From NCBI RefSeq assembly GCF_900168115.1, contig NZ_FUZC01000007.1, positions 124,001 to 188,000 of the forward strand: a stretch of 64,000 bases of DNA. Reading direction: 5' to 3'. The translations under genes and the position numbers were made by a program. This DNA is from Salegentibacter salinarum. GTDB lineage: Bacteria; Bacteroidota; Bacteroidia; Flavobacteriales; Flavobacteriaceae. Below the pieces are notes generated by a model. It saw only the letters and a list, made by a program, of their open reading frames with translations. It did not search any database and was not told the DNA's origin. Positions 54,565-63,651 of the stretch are shown one piece after another (positions within the stretch are counted from its first letter, which is position 1; each line of letters opens with the position of its first letter).

Positions 54565-55707
54565 ATGAAAAAAGTATTATTTATAGATCGTGACGGGACT
54601 TTAATTCACGAGCCGGAAGATTACCAGGTAGACAGTATAGAAAAACTGGAATTCTACCCCGAAGCTCTTTATTATTTAAAGAAAATTTCATCTGAATTGG
54701 ATTTTGAGTTTGTAATGGTTACCAATCAGGATGGCTTGGGATCTGAAGCTTATCCGGAAGAAAAATTCTGGCCTATTCAAAATTTTATACTACAAACCTT
54801 TAAAAATGAAGGCGTAGAATTCAGTGAAATTTTAATGGATCGCACATTTGCCAAAGAGAACTCTCCAACCCGAAAACCCAACACCGGGCTGTTAGAGGAA
54901 AAGTATTTAAATAATGAAAAGGAATACGATCTTAAAAATTCTTTTATGATCGGCGACCGGCTTACAGATATTGAATTCGCTTACAATTTTGATGGAAAAG
55001 GGATTTTTATTGACACCCACGAAGATCTTGCAACCGATGAAGTACAGAACGATCAGGAGAAGGTTAAAAGAACCATTGCTTTAAAAACCGATAGTTGGAA
55101 GAAGATTTATGAGTTCCTGAAGTTGAACGACAGGACTGCCGAAATCTCCCGGAAAACCAATGAAACCGATATTTTTATTCGGCTGAATCTGGACGGAACG
55201 GGGAAATCAGAAATTAGCACCGGGATTGCATTTTTTGATCATATGCTGGATCAAATAGCCCGTCATGGCCAAATGGACCTTATAGTTGATGTTAAAGGTG
55301 ATTTAGAAGTTGATGAGCATCACACTATAGAAGATACAGCTATCGCCCTGGGAGAAGTGTTCAGTAAAGCTTTAGGTAACAAATTGGGAATAGAACGCTA
55401 CGGGTTCTGTTTGCCAATGGACGATTGCCTGTCTCAGGTAGCCATCGATTTTGGCGGAAGAAACTGGATTGTTTGGGAAACTGAATTTAAGCGGGAAATG
55501 GTTGGAAAAATGCCAACTGAAATGTTCTACCATTTCTTTAAATCCTTTACCGATGGTGCAAAAGCAAACCTAAACGTAAAAGCCGAAGGCCAGAACGAAC
55601 ATCATAAAATCGAAGCGATTTTTAAAGCTTTTGCGAAAGCTATTAAAATGGCAGTAAAACGAGATGCTGAAAAGATGATTTTACCTTCAACAAAGGGAAT
55701 GCTATAA
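54565..55707 (+). CDS. hisB: Bifunctional histidinol-phosphatase / imidazoleglycerol-phosphate dehydratase
   Basis: 380 residues. Residues 1-165 are a HAD phosphatase (FIDRDGTLI with Asp8 and Asp10). Residues 190-380 are IGPD, with [30 protein letters not shown] and [12 protein letters not shown] carrying the manganese His ligands. Both activities are in histidine synthesis. The bifunctional form is usual in Bacteroidota and gammaproteobacteria. Confidence 0.95.
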   Translation: MKKVLFIDRDGTLIHEPEDYQVDSIEKLEFYPEALYYLKKISSELDFEFVMVTNQDGLGSEAYPEEKFWPIQNFILQTFKNEGVEFSEILMDRTFAKENSPTRKPNTGLLEEKYLNNEKEYDLKNSFMIGDRLTDIEFAYNFDGKGIFIDTHEDLATDEVQNDQEKVKRTIALKTDSWKKIYEFLKLNDRTAEISRKTNETDIFIRLNLDGTGKSEISTGIAFFDHMLDQIARHGQMDLIVDVKGDLEVDEHHTIEDTAIALGEVFSKALGNKLGIERYGFCLPMDDCLSQVAIDFGGRNWIVWETEFKREMVGKMPTEMFYHFFKSFTDGAKANLNVKAEGQNEHHKIEAIFKAFAKAIKMAVKRDAEKMILPSTKGML

Positions 55708-55784
55708 AAGATGATAGACATGAGTATTGAGTAATGAAATATATGGAAGAACAGCACTCAATACCAACTACTGAATAAAAGAAA

Positions 55785-56369
55785 ATGAACATTGTAATAA
55801 TAGATTATGGCGCCGGGAATATCCAAAGCATAAAGTTCGCAATAAAGCGTCTTGGCTACGATGCAATTCTTAGCAGCAATGCGGAAGAGATCAGGTTGGC
55901 AGATAAGGTGATTTTTCCGGGTGTGGGAGAGGCGAGTAGCGCTATGAAAATGCTGAAATCCACCGGATTGGATAAAGTGATTCCTACCTTGAAACAACCG
56001 GTTTTGGGAATTTGCCTTGGTATGCAATTAATGTGTACCTATTGCGAGGAAGGCGATACCGACGGACTTGGGATTTTTCACGCCAATGTGGTTAAATTCG
56101 ATAATAAACTTAAAGTACCACAAATTGGCTGGAACCGTATTTATGATTTAAAATCGGAATTATTTACCGGAATTTCAGAGCAGGAATTCGTGTATTTGGT
56201 GCATAGTTTTTATGTAAAGGAATGCGAAGAAACCATCGCATCGACAGAATATGGTGTGGAGTATACTTCGGCAATCCAGAAAGATAATTTTTATGGTGTA
56301 CAGTTTCACCCGGAAAAGAGCAGTGATGCAGGAGAAAAAATTCTTGAGAATTTTTTAAAAGCCACGTAA
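55785..56369 (+). CDS. hisH: Imidazole glycerol phosphate synthase, glutaminase subunit
   Basis: 194-residue class I glutamine amidotransferase. The nucleophile lies in LGICLGMQLM and the His/Glu of the triad in VQFHPEKSS; the N-terminal IDYGAGNIQSI is typical. It supplies ammonia to HisF. Confidence 0.95.
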   Translation: MNIVIIDYGAGNIQSIKFAIKRLGYDAILSSNAEEIRLADKVIFPGVGEASSAMKMLKSTGLDKVIPTLKQPVLGICLGMQLMCTYCEEGDTDGLGIFHANVVKFDNKLKVPQIGWNRIYDLKSELFTGISEQEFVYLVHSFYVKECEETIASTEYGVEYTSAIQKDNFYGVQFHPEKSSDAGEKILENFLKAT

Positions 56370-56386
56370 GTAGATTTCAATAGAAC

Positions 56387-56484
56387 GCGTCATTGCGATG
56401 GAGGCACGACTGAAGTGATCCTCTAATCTGGAAAAAATCTATCGAAGGATTACCACGCTCCTTTGTCGCTCCCTCGTAATGAGG
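56387..56484. repeat. Repeat element between hisH and hisA (CGTCATTGCGA type)
   Basis: Ends GCGTCATTGCGATGGAGGC and CCTCGTAATGAGG are loosely inverted, with GATCCTCTAATC...GGATTACCACG inside. This is a distinct dispersed-repeat type from family A. It fills most of the 182 bp gap. Confidence 0.55.
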
Positions 56485-56551
56485 TAGAGAAGCAAGAATA
56501 AATATTAGTGAATTTGTGGCTAAATAATAAATACTAATTAGATACTTAAAA

Positions 56552-57289
56552 ATGAGAATAATTCCGGCTATAGATATTATTGAAGGTAAGTGCGTAAGAC
56601 TTTCCAAAGGTGATTATAATACCAAGAAAATTTATAATGAAAATCCGTTGGAGGTGGCTAAAAACTTTGAAGCACACGGAATTCAGAATTTACATTTGGT
56701 AGATTTAGATGGCGCAAAGTCAAAGCACATCGTGAATCACAAAATCCTGGAAGAGATTGCTTCAAAAACCGGTTTGAAAGTAGATTTTGGCGGCGGACTT
56801 AAAACCGATAAAGACCTGAAAATTGCTTTTGAATGTGGCGCAAATCAAATTACCGGTGGAAGTATCGCGGTGAAGGATCCAGAAACTTTTAAAAGCTGGC
56901 TTCAGAAATTTGGTTCAGAAAAAATAATTCTGGGCGCTGATGCAAATAACGAAAAGATCGCGGTGAGCGGCTGGCAGGAAGAATCCACCAAAGAACTCAT
57001 TCCTTTTATCCAGGAATATCAGCAGGAAGGTGTAAATTATGTAATTTGCACCGACATCTCTAAAGATGGAATGCTTGAAGGCCCGGCATTTGAACTTTAT
57101 CAAAGAATTTTAAAAGAAACTACTTCAGAAGATAAAGAGTTAAATTTAATCGCTTCCGGAGGGATTTCAACTTTTAGTGAACTACCCAAACTGGCTGAGC
57201 TGGGCTGCGAAGGAACCATAATCGGAAAGGCGATTTATGAAGGCCGTATTCAGCTAAAAGAACTGGAGAAATTTATTTTAAATAACTAA
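56552..57289 (+). CDS. hisA: ProFAR isomerase (HisA)
   Basis: 245-residue TIM barrel. [21 protein letters not shown] with Asp8, [16 protein letters not shown] and IASGGISTF are the HisA motifs. Isomerises ProFAR to PRFAR. It is 102 bp before hisF. Confidence 0.95.
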   Translation: MRIIPAIDIIEGKCVRLSKGDYNTKKIYNENPLEVAKNFEAHGIQNLHLVDLDGAKSKHIVNHKILEEIASKTGLKVDFGGGLKTDKDLKIAFECGANQITGGSIAVKDPETFKSWLQKFGSEKIILGADANNEKIAVSGWQEESTKELIPFIQEYQQEGVNYVICTDISKDGMLEGPAFELYQRILKETTSEDKELNLIASGGISTFSELPKLAELGCEGTIIGKAIYEGRIQLKELEKFILNN

Positions 57290-57391
57290 GTGTTCCCATT
57301 TAAAGGAGGGATGCCTGGAAGGCGGGCGGGTGAGTCACTTCAAACTTTCGAAACTTCTTTTAAAAATAAGAAGGAACTTAAAATATAAAAA

Positions 57392-58147
57392 ATGCTTACA
57401 AAACGAATTATACCCTGCCTGGATATCAAAAACGGAAGAACCGTAAAAGGCGTGAATTTCGAAGATTTACGCGATGCGGGTGATCCTGTAGAGTTGGCTG
57501 AGATCTATGCGAAATCGGGGGCAGATGAACTGGTTTTTCTTGATATTTCAGCTACAGAAGAAAAACGGAAAACCCTGGCCAATTTGGTGCGAAGAGTAGC
57601 CGAAAAAGTAAATATCCCATTTACCGTTGGTGGTGGAATTTCCTCGGTGGAAGATGTAGATATTTTACTAAAAAATGGTGCCGATAAGGTTTCGGTAAAT
57701 TCTTCTGCGGTGAAAAATCCTGATTTGGTTAATGAACTTGCGGCGAAATTTGGGAGCCAGTGTATTACCGTCGCAATCGATGCCAAGGAGATAAACGGCG
57801 AATGGATGGTACATTTAGTTGGTGGGAAAGTTCCAACCGATTTAAACTTATTTCAATGGGCCAAAGAAGTGGAAGAACGCGGTGCGGGAGAAATTCTATT
57901 TACATCAATGAATAATGATGGCACTAAGGCCGGATTTGCCAATAAAGCATTAGCGGTTTTATCTTCAGAATTGAACATTCCAGTAATTGCTTCAGGCGGA
58001 GCCGGGAATATGCAGCATTTTTGCGATACCTTTATTGAAGGAAAAGCAGATGCCGCACTTGCAGCCAGTGTTTTTCATTTTAAGGAAATCGAAATTAAAG
58101 ATTTAAAGGAAGAGCTTCGCAGGAATGGGGTGGAAGTTAGACTTTAA
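57392..58147 (+). CDS. hisF: Imidazole glycerol phosphate synthase, cyclase subunit
   Basis: 251-residue TIM barrel with [20 protein letters not shown] (Asp11) and [13 protein letters not shown] (Asp about 130). Uses HisH-derived ammonia to make IGP and AICAR. Followed by a 241 bp repeat-rich gap before hisIE. Confidence 0.95.
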   Translation: MLTKRIIPCLDIKNGRTVKGVNFEDLRDAGDPVELAEIYAKSGADELVFLDISATEEKRKTLANLVRRVAEKVNIPFTVGGGISSVEDVDILLKNGADKVSVNSSAVKNPDLVNELAAKFGSQCITVAIDAKEINGEWMVHLVGGKVPTDLNLFQWAKEVEERGAGEILFTSMNNDGTKAGFANKALAVLSSELNIPVIASGGAGNMQHFCDTFIEGKADAALAASVFHFKEIEIKDLKEELRRNGVEVRL

Positions 58148-58194
58148 AGAGATAAGAATAAAAAGACAGGATTCAAGAAAAGAGAGAAAAGAAA

Positions 58195-58386
58195 ATAGAA
58201 TAGAGAAATCTTTATTCTTTGCTCTTTCATCTCTATTCTATATCAACAAAAATATTAGTTCCTGAAATAATTCAGGATGGCATGCACTACCTCGGAGCAA
58301 GCTCACGGGGCATTCATTGGGAACATTGTTTAATTTCCGAGCCAAGCCTCGGAGAAATTAATCTCGATTATCGAGTAAAAAAATAA
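58195..58386. repeat. Repeat-rich region between hisF and hisIE
   Basis: A perfect 12 bp inverted repeat, ATAGAATAGAGA at 58195-58206 with its complement at 58230-58241, lies within a purine-rich then pyrimidine-rich tract. It is followed by CCTGAAATAATTCAGG, CTCGGAGCAAGCTCACGGGG and TCCGAGCCAAGCCTCGGA hairpins and a final AATCTCGATTATCGAG. No ORF of note. Confidence 0.6.
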
Positions 58387-58388
58387 AT

Positions 58389-59006
58389 ATGAATATAGAT
58401 TTTAATAAAAATAACGACGGTTTAGTACCTGCGATAATTCAGGATGCATCTACTAAAAATGTTTTGATGCTGGGCTATATGAATGAAGAGGCTTTTTTGA
58501 AAACTAATGAGACTAAAAAAGTTACTTTTTTCAGCAGGACTAAAAAGCGCCTGTGGACTAAAGGCGAAGAAAGCGGCAATTATCTTCATTTGGTGAATAT
58601 TAAAAATGATTGCGATAATGATGCCTTATTGATCTCGGTAAATCCTAAAGGACCAACCTGTCATAAAGGAACTGATACTTGCTGGGGTGAGAAAAACGAA
58701 CCAAATTTTGGGTTTCTGACTAAATTGGAAGGAATTATTGCGAAACGTAAAAGAATGAGCGAAGTGGAGCCTGAACTTCGGGAAGATAAAAACTCTTATG
58801 TAGTGTCACTTTTTGATGCCGGAATGAATAAAATAGCCCAGAAAGTAGGTGAGGAAGCTGTAGAAACTGTTATTGAAGCTAAAGATGATAACGCAGAATT
58901 ATTTTTAAATGAAAGTGCCGATTTACTTTTTCATTACCTCATTTTACTAAAAGCTAAAGGATATTCTTTAAAAGATATTAGCGAAGTTCTGGAAAAAAGA
59001 CATTAA
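58389..59006 (+). CDS. hisI: Bifunctional phosphoribosyl-AMP cyclohydrolase / phosphoribosyl-ATP pyrophosphatase
   Basis: 205 residues. The N-terminal HisI part has NVLMLGYMNEEAFLKT and the zinc cysteines in KNDCDNDA and GPTCHKGTDTCWG; the C-terminal HisE part has NKIAQKVGEEAVETVIEAKD. It catalyses steps two and three of histidine synthesis. Last gene of the operon. Often written hisIE. Confidence 0.95.
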   Translation: MNIDFNKNNDGLVPAIIQDASTKNVLMLGYMNEEAFLKTNETKKVTFFSRTKKRLWTKGEESGNYLHLVNIKNDCDNDALLISVNPKGPTCHKGTDTCWGEKNEPNFGFLTKLEGIIAKRKRMSEVEPELREDKNSYVVSLFDAGMNKIAQKVGEEAVETVIEAKDDNAELFLNESADLLFHYLILLKAKGYSLKDISEVLEKRH

Positions 59007-59010
59007 AAAA

Positions 59011-59139
59011 AGGCCGCCAAGAAAGATCAAATTTCATCAGTTATAACTTAGTTCAGTTTCTAAAATGCTTTAATTTTAAGCATCTTAGATTCTGAATTTG
59101 GTTCATAATGACGAATTTTAGTATCCTTCAGACGGCTCA
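59011..59139. repeat. Palindromic repeat, family A, reversed copy (convergent terminator)
   Basis: On the minus strand 59112-59087 reads GTCATTATGAACCAAATTCAGAATCT, the family A core. A hairpin ATGCTT...AAGCAT lies at about 59066-59083. Ends AGGCCGCC and GACGGCT are partly complementary. It sits between convergent hisIE and the GlcG-like gene. Appears decayed. Confidence 0.6.
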
Positions 59140-59144
59140 TTTAT

Positions 59145-59543
59145 TTAGATACTTTCGGCGGCAAAAGTTGCCACTGCGTGATCATTATCCACGCTGCTAC
59201 CCGAAACGCCAACCGCGCCTATAATGTCTCCACTTTTATTTTTTAAAGGCACTCCGCCGGGAAAAGTTATAAGTCCGTTGTTGGAATGCTCAATATTAAA
59301 AAGTGCTTCGCCGGGTTGTGATAATTTTCCAATTTCCCCGGTGTTCATATCAAAGAATCTTGCGGTTTCGGCTTTTTTAATGGCAATATCTACCGAGCCC
59401 AGCCAGGCACCGTCCATCCTGGCAAAAGCTGTTAAGTTTGCGCCAGAGTCTACCACCGCAATATCCATTTTCACATCTAATTCTTTCGATTTCTTTTCGG
59501 CAGCAGCAATAACTTTTTGCGCCTGTGCTAAAGTGATATTCAT
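59145..59543 (-). CDS. GlcG/HbpS-family heme-binding-like protein (DUF336)
   Basis: 132 residues. [37 protein letters not shown] and [22 protein letters not shown] are the DUF336 motifs. Members include HbpS, which binds haem, and GlcG; the cellular role in this lineage is unknown. Single gene, no close partner. Confidence 0.85.
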   Translation of the reverse strand: MNITLAQAQKVIAAAEKKSKELDVKMDIAVVDSGANLTAFARMDGAWLGSVDIAIKKAETARFFDMNTGEIGKLSQPGEALFNIEHSNNGLITFPGGVPLKNKSGDIIGAVGVSGSSVDNDHAVATFAAESI

Positions 59544-59622
59544 AATTTAAGGTTTTAAATTTCCCCTAGATTATAGAATGAAAAATGGAATTTATTGATT
59601 TTAAGAGGAATATAACGAATAT

Positions 59623-60363
59623 TTAATCTTTGTTGCGGACGTAAATTAATTTGAATTTACTGCTTTGATTGGTACGTGATTCAATTTCAAATTTATCTAT
59701 AGAATGAATCATTGGGGTGAGTTTTTGAAAGCCGTAATTACGGGAATCAAAATTGGGTTGTTTTTTCTGAAGTAAGCTTCCCACATCGCCAAGAAATGCC
59801 CAACCGTCTTCATCGGCAACATCTGAAATTGTTTGGGAAATAAGCCGAACCACTTTTGGAGTAATTTTATCTACGTTTTTCTTTTTGGTAGTTTTCCCGC
59901 CTTTTTCGGTTTCCTGTTCGCTATCTTTTTCAGAATTCTTTAAAATTTCAATATAAATAAATCGGTCGCAGGCAACGATAAACGGTTCAGGAGTTTTCTT
60001 TTCACCAATACCAATAACATTTTTTCCGGCCTCTCTAAGTCTGGTGGCTAATCTTGTAAAATCGCTATCGCTGGAAACCAGGCAAAAACCATCTACTTTA
60101 TCTGAATACAAAATATCCATGGCATCGATGATCATCGCAGAATCTGTAGCATTTTTTCCTTGCGTATAACCATATTGCTGAATGGGATTTATAGCGTTTT
60201 CCAGTAAAACATTCTTCCATTTAACCAAATGGGGTTTTGTCCAGTCGCCATAAATTCTTTTAATAGTTGGATTGCCGTATTTGGCAATTTCTTCCATCAT
60301 TTCTTTAATATAGGCAGATGGAATGTTATCACCATCTATTAATACCGCAAGATTTGTATCCAT
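59623..60363 (-). CDS. NYN-domain protein with C-terminal LOTUS/OST-HTH domain
   Basis: 246 residues. The N-terminal NYN (PIN-like) nuclease domain has AVLIDGDNIPSAY (Asp10, Asp12 region), NATDSAMIIDAMDILY and LVSSDSDFTRLA, the acidic metal-binding residues of the LabA/DUF88 group. After a Lys/Glu-rich linker, residues about 167-246 (ITPKVVRLISQTISDVADEDGWAFLGDVG...) match OST-HTH/LOTUS, an RNA-binding winged helix. It is expected to act on RNA. Same strand as, and 183 bp downstream of, the release-factor-like gene. Confidence 0.9.
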   Translation of the reverse strand: MDTNLAVLIDGDNIPSAYIKEMMEEIAKYGNPTIKRIYGDWTKPHLVKWKNVLLENAINPIQQYGYTQGKNATDSAMIIDAMDILYSDKVDGFCLVSSDSDFTRLATRLREAGKNVIGIGEKKTPEPFIVACDRFIYIEILKNSEKDSEQETEKGGKTTKKKNVDKITPKVVRLISQTISDVADEDGWAFLGDVGSLLQKKQPNFDSRNYGFQKLTPMIHSIDKFEIESRTNQSSKFKLIYVRNKD

Positions 60364-60496
60364 AAAACTTTAAATTAAGTGGTAAAGATACTTTTTTTAC
60401 TCGATAATAAAGATTAAATGCTCCCGGGCTTATCTCAAAAATTGAACAATTGGTCATTATGAATATCTCTTTTTACTCGCATTTTTAGTTACTAGA

Positions 60497-60519
60497 AAAG
60501 ACGGCTCGTGGCCGTCTTT
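60497..60519. terminator. Terminator hairpin between the baeRF and NYN genes
   Basis: AAAGACGGC (60497-60505) and GCCGTCTTT (60511-60519) form a 9 bp stem with a 5-base loop, about 28 bp past the baeRF stop. Confidence 0.7.
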
Positions 60520-60546
60520 CCTATTTCTTAGATTAAAATGCTTTGT

Positions 60547-61707
60547 TTAATTAAAGCGATAAAGCGCATTCATTTTTGATTGTTTTTCGGGCATTTGTGC
60601 GCCAGGAATTAGAAAAACATTTCCTCCCTGTCTTAAAACTTCTTTTGCGGCCCAATTCATTAAAGAATAGTTCTGACTCGTTTGCTCATCGTCTATACTT
60701 ACATTCATATTATCATTATTGTAAGTACCCCAAATTTCGCTTCTGTTTTCAAGGAATAATGTATCTACTTTTCCCTGTTGAATTGCGGGTAGAATATCGG
60801 TAACTGAAGTGCCGGTGTTATCGGTATTGTTCAGTTCTTCGAATTTCTTCATTTTCTCCCTTTTAGTCTTTTCAAGATACGGCTCTATAGTTTGTAGTGC
60901 CTTTTCGTGCAAGCCAAACATATCTGTATCTGCAGGGTTTCCGGGAACTACTTTATCAAACAAATGCTTATAAGTGTTTACATCTTTATAGATTGGGAAA
61001 AGGTAATCTTGTGTAGATACCACCAATGGAACATTTTCATCGTGTAAAATTGTTTCCAGGCCTTTATCTATTGCTCTAAAATACTTTAGAATTTCCTCTT
61101 TTCTTTCTTCTTCGCTACCACTGCCGTGCCCGTGGAATATCGTTTTTTCTCCCCCGGAACCCTGGGTTCTAAAATCTAAGTGTTTTTGTTTATAATCAAA
61201 GCCTACACGTTCTTCGAGGCGGGTAGGGGTTAGATCGTCTACCTCTACTTTACCTATACTGTATTTGGTAGCTTCATATAAAACCACATCTTCTAATTGA
61301 AGAGCCAGTAGATAAAAACGGGTATCTTCAGAAAACATTGGAACCAGAGGTTTTATATAAAATTCATTGGAAATATAAGAATGCGTTTCAAAGTTTACCG
61401 GCAGGGTGTATTTTTCAAAAAAACCTTCAGCGGCAAAAATTGCGAGTCCGTCGCTTTGATGGCGCCAAAAAGATTTATCGTTTAGAAGTTCTTCAATTGG
61501 TTTCCCAATTTCCTGAATTTTTTCCTCGGAAATTTCTTTTTTCTTAAGCTCGTTGCCAACTTCTTTCCAAAGCGATTTCAGATGGGTTTTATTCTTTTCT
61601 TCCAGTACTTCCTTCCCCGCTCTTTGAGTTGGAATAAAAATAGAAATACAGGTTTTATTGTCTTGGGTGCTTAATTTTTGCAAGTCTTTTTCATTAATCA
61701 AACTCAT
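60547..61707 (-). CDS. Bacterial archaeo-eukaryotic release factor (baeRF) family protein
   Basis: 386 residues. The N-terminus TCISIFIPTQRAG and the middle RFYLLALQLEDVVLYEA segment match baeRF-type proteins, relatives of archaeal/eukaryal release factor 1 and Dom34. A classical GGQ is absent; the corresponding loop may be GSGGEKTIFHGHGSG (about 192-206). The C-terminal VDTLFLENRSEIWGTYNN...EVLRQGGNVFLIPGAQMP domain looks like the L7Ae-type third domain. Proposed roles are ribosome rescue or quality control, but members are uncharacterised. Confidence 0.8.
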   Translation of the reverse strand: MSLINEKDLQKLSTQDNKTCISIFIPTQRAGKEVLEEKNKTHLKSLWKEVGNELKKKEISEEKIQEIGKPIEELLNDKSFWRHQSDGLAIFAAEGFFEKYTLPVNFETHSYISNEFYIKPLVPMFSEDTRFYLLALQLEDVVLYEATKYSIGKVEVDDLTPTRLEERVGFDYKQKHLDFRTQGSGGEKTIFHGHGSGSEEERKEEILKYFRAIDKGLETILHDENVPLVVSTQDYLFPIYKDVNTYKHLFDKVVPGNPADTDMFGLHEKALQTIEPYLEKTKREKMKKFEELNNTDNTGTSVTDILPAIQQGKVDTLFLENRSEIWGTYNNDNMNVSIDDEQTSQNYSLMNWAAKEVLRQGGNVFLIPGAQMPEKQSKMNALYRFN

Positions 61708-61805
61708 CTTATTAATTTTTTGGTTAACTGAATACTCAAGATAAGTTGATTTCGCTTTATTTCAAAGGGGTTTAGCAGGGCTTTAACGCTAATCTTAAGA
61801 AGATG

Positions 61806-62696
61806 TCAAGAAACAGGTTTAGCAAAATCATCAGGTTCAACGTGAATTAGTACGTCATAAATTTCGGGGAAGTGGGCCAGGAGTTCGTTTTTTACATTGT
61901 GGGCAATATCGTGACCTTCTTTTACGCTAATTTCAGCATTTACGGTTATATGAAGGTCTACGTGGTAGGTCATTCCTGTTTTTCTTACGTAACATTTTTC
62001 GGTATCTAAAACTCCGGGAACCCGGCCAGAAATTTCTCTAATATCACCAATCATATCATCGTACATATGCTCGTCCATAACTTCGCCAAGCGCGGGCCGT
62101 AAAATAAGATAGGCATTATATAAAATGAAACCGGATGCAAAAAGCGCAGCCCAATCATCGGCTGTTTCGTAACCTTTTCCCATAAAAAGTGCGATAGAAA
62201 TTCCTATAAAAGCCATTAAAGAAGTAATGGCATCGCTGCGATGGTGCCAGGCATCAGCCTTTAGTGAGGTGCTTTTTGTTTCATCTCCTTTTTTAGAAAC
62301 TTTTCTATAGAAATATTCCTTAATAATTATAATTACGGCAAGTACGATAAGCGTATAAGGCTCGGGAACTTTATGCGGAGTTCTAATGTGTTGTATACTT
62401 TCGTAAGCGATCACGGTGGCCGACACCACTAAAAATCCCACTACGGCAAATGTCATTAAGGGTTCGGCCTTGCCGTGGCCATAGGGATGATTTTTATCTG
62501 GAGGGCGACTCGAATATTTAAGCCCTAATAATACTAAAAACGACGAAAAAACATCGGTGGTAGATTCAATGGCATCGGCGATTAAGGCGTAAGAATTCCC
62601 AAAAACCCCGGTTATAAATTTCGCAATAGCCAATAAAGCATTTCCTATAATGCTAAGCCAGGAGGCCTTTATTGCTTCATTGGTGTTTTGATCCAT
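61806..62696 (-). CDS. Cation diffusion facilitator (CDF) transporter
   Basis: 296 residues: six helices in residues 12-205, with YALIADAIESTTDVFSSFLV (about 31-50) and LKADAWHHRSDAITSL (about 150-165) supplying the divalent-metal ligand residues (D-x3-D and H-x3-D types). A C-terminal cytoplasmic ferredoxin-like domain of about 80 residues follows. It exports Zn2+, Fe2+ or similar; the metal is not predictable. Confidence 0.9.
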   Translation of the reverse strand: MDQNTNEAIKASWLSIIGNALLAIAKFITGVFGNSYALIADAIESTTDVFSSFLVLLGLKYSSRPPDKNHPYGHGKAEPLMTFAVVGFLVVSATVIAYESIQHIRTPHKVPEPYTLIVLAVIIIIKEYFYRKVSKKGDETKSTSLKADAWHHRSDAITSLMAFIGISIALFMGKGYETADDWAALFASGFILYNAYLILRPALGEVMDEHMYDDMIGDIREISGRVPGVLDTEKCYVRKTGMTYHVDLHITVNAEISVKEGHDIAHNVKNELLAHFPEIYDVLIHVEPDDFAKPVS

Positions 62697-62716
62697 TGGG
62701 TGTGTGGTTCAGACTG

Positions 62717-62724
62717 CAAATTTA
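62717..62724 (-). promoter_or_regulatory. Promoter -7 element of the CDF transporter gene
   Basis: Minus-strand TAAATTTG, 20 bases before ATG 62696. Confidence 0.45.
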
Positions 62725-62777
62725 ATGGGAATAATATTATTCTCTGGGAATTAACCAGTGTTTCTTAAAAATCGTTT

Positions 62778-63608
62778 CTACCACCAAACGACAAAAAGCC
62801 GTTCAAATTTATGGCCGGGTTTTTTTACCCAGATTAATGGTGCTTTTTTTCTTTGGAATGAATTTTCAATTTTAGTAATTATATCTGAATGATTTACCCA
62901 GTTTTCACCGTGTTCCGGTAACATTGGCCAGTCTTGCTTTCTAGGGGCGTAAAACTGAAAATCGCGATATTCAGCTGAAATAAAATCTTTAAGATGAAGC
63001 CATATCCCCGCGACACAATCATTATTGATTTCCTGGAACTGTTTATCCTGAAGATGTTTGGGCACAAATAAACTGGCTTTAAAACAGGTTTGCTGAAGTA
63101 TTTCTTCCGCTTTTAATCCTAATGAATTTAATAGGTCTTTGGTGTCAGGTTTATAAAGTAAGGGAAACTGCTTTTCTCTTAGCTTTTCAGTTTTTTGCAA
63201 TAAAGTATCGCGGCGGTTGGGGCCTATCCAGCGCTTCATTTCTGTTGAAAAAGAAGGATCGTAAACATAAAATTTATAAACCATTTCAATATGAAAGACC
63301 TGCCGGGTAATTAAGTCTTCAAGCAGAAAATCGAGCTCTCCCAGGGTGATTTTATTGCGACTTATTTGCATATTTTCAGCCAACAATTTATAATTCAGGT
63401 TTTTTCTAATTATCCATTCAAAGAATCTTTCTACCCGCTTTCCCATTACAAAATTGGATGCAAGTGAAGGTAAATCTTCGGTGATGGGTTGCTTTAAAGG
63501 TTCTTCGATTTCAGGAAGTAAAAATTGATCTATCTTCAGAAATGAGTTCGTCCAAAGTGGAGGGGTTTTTAAAAATCCTTCAAATTGCTTAGCTGCACGA
63601 TTTTGCAT
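62778..63608 (-). CDS. DUF1853 family protein
   Basis: 276 residues. LGELDFLLEDLITRQVFHIE then MVYKFYVYD resembles the D-...-E-x-K arrangement of the PD-(D/E)XK nuclease superfamily (ELD near residue 90, E-x2-YK near 107), and WIGPNRRDTLLQKTEKLREKQ matches DUF1853. The exact role is unknown. It is 81 bp upstream of the CDF gene on the same strand. Confidence 0.8.
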   Translation of the reverse strand: MQNRAAKQFEGFLKTPPLWTNSFLKIDQFLLPEIEEPLKQPITEDLPSLASNFVMGKRVERFFEWIIRKNLNYKLLAENMQISRNKITLGELDFLLEDLITRQVFHIEMVYKFYVYDPSFSTEMKRWIGPNRRDTLLQKTEKLREKQFPLLYKPDTKDLLNSLGLKAEEILQQTCFKASLFVPKHLQDKQFQEINNDCVAGIWLHLKDFISAEYRDFQFYAPRKQDWPMLPEHGENWVNHSDIITKIENSFQRKKAPLIWVKKPGHKFERLFVVWW

Positions 63609-63651
63609 TCATATTATTTAGAGACCCGAAATAGTTTTGGAAGATTTAAAT

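Noticed and set aside
53250-58386. A second regulatory attenuator inside the his operon
   Set aside because: The hairpins in these gaps belong to dispersed repeat families and have no His-codon leader peptide, so they are repeats rather than attenuators.
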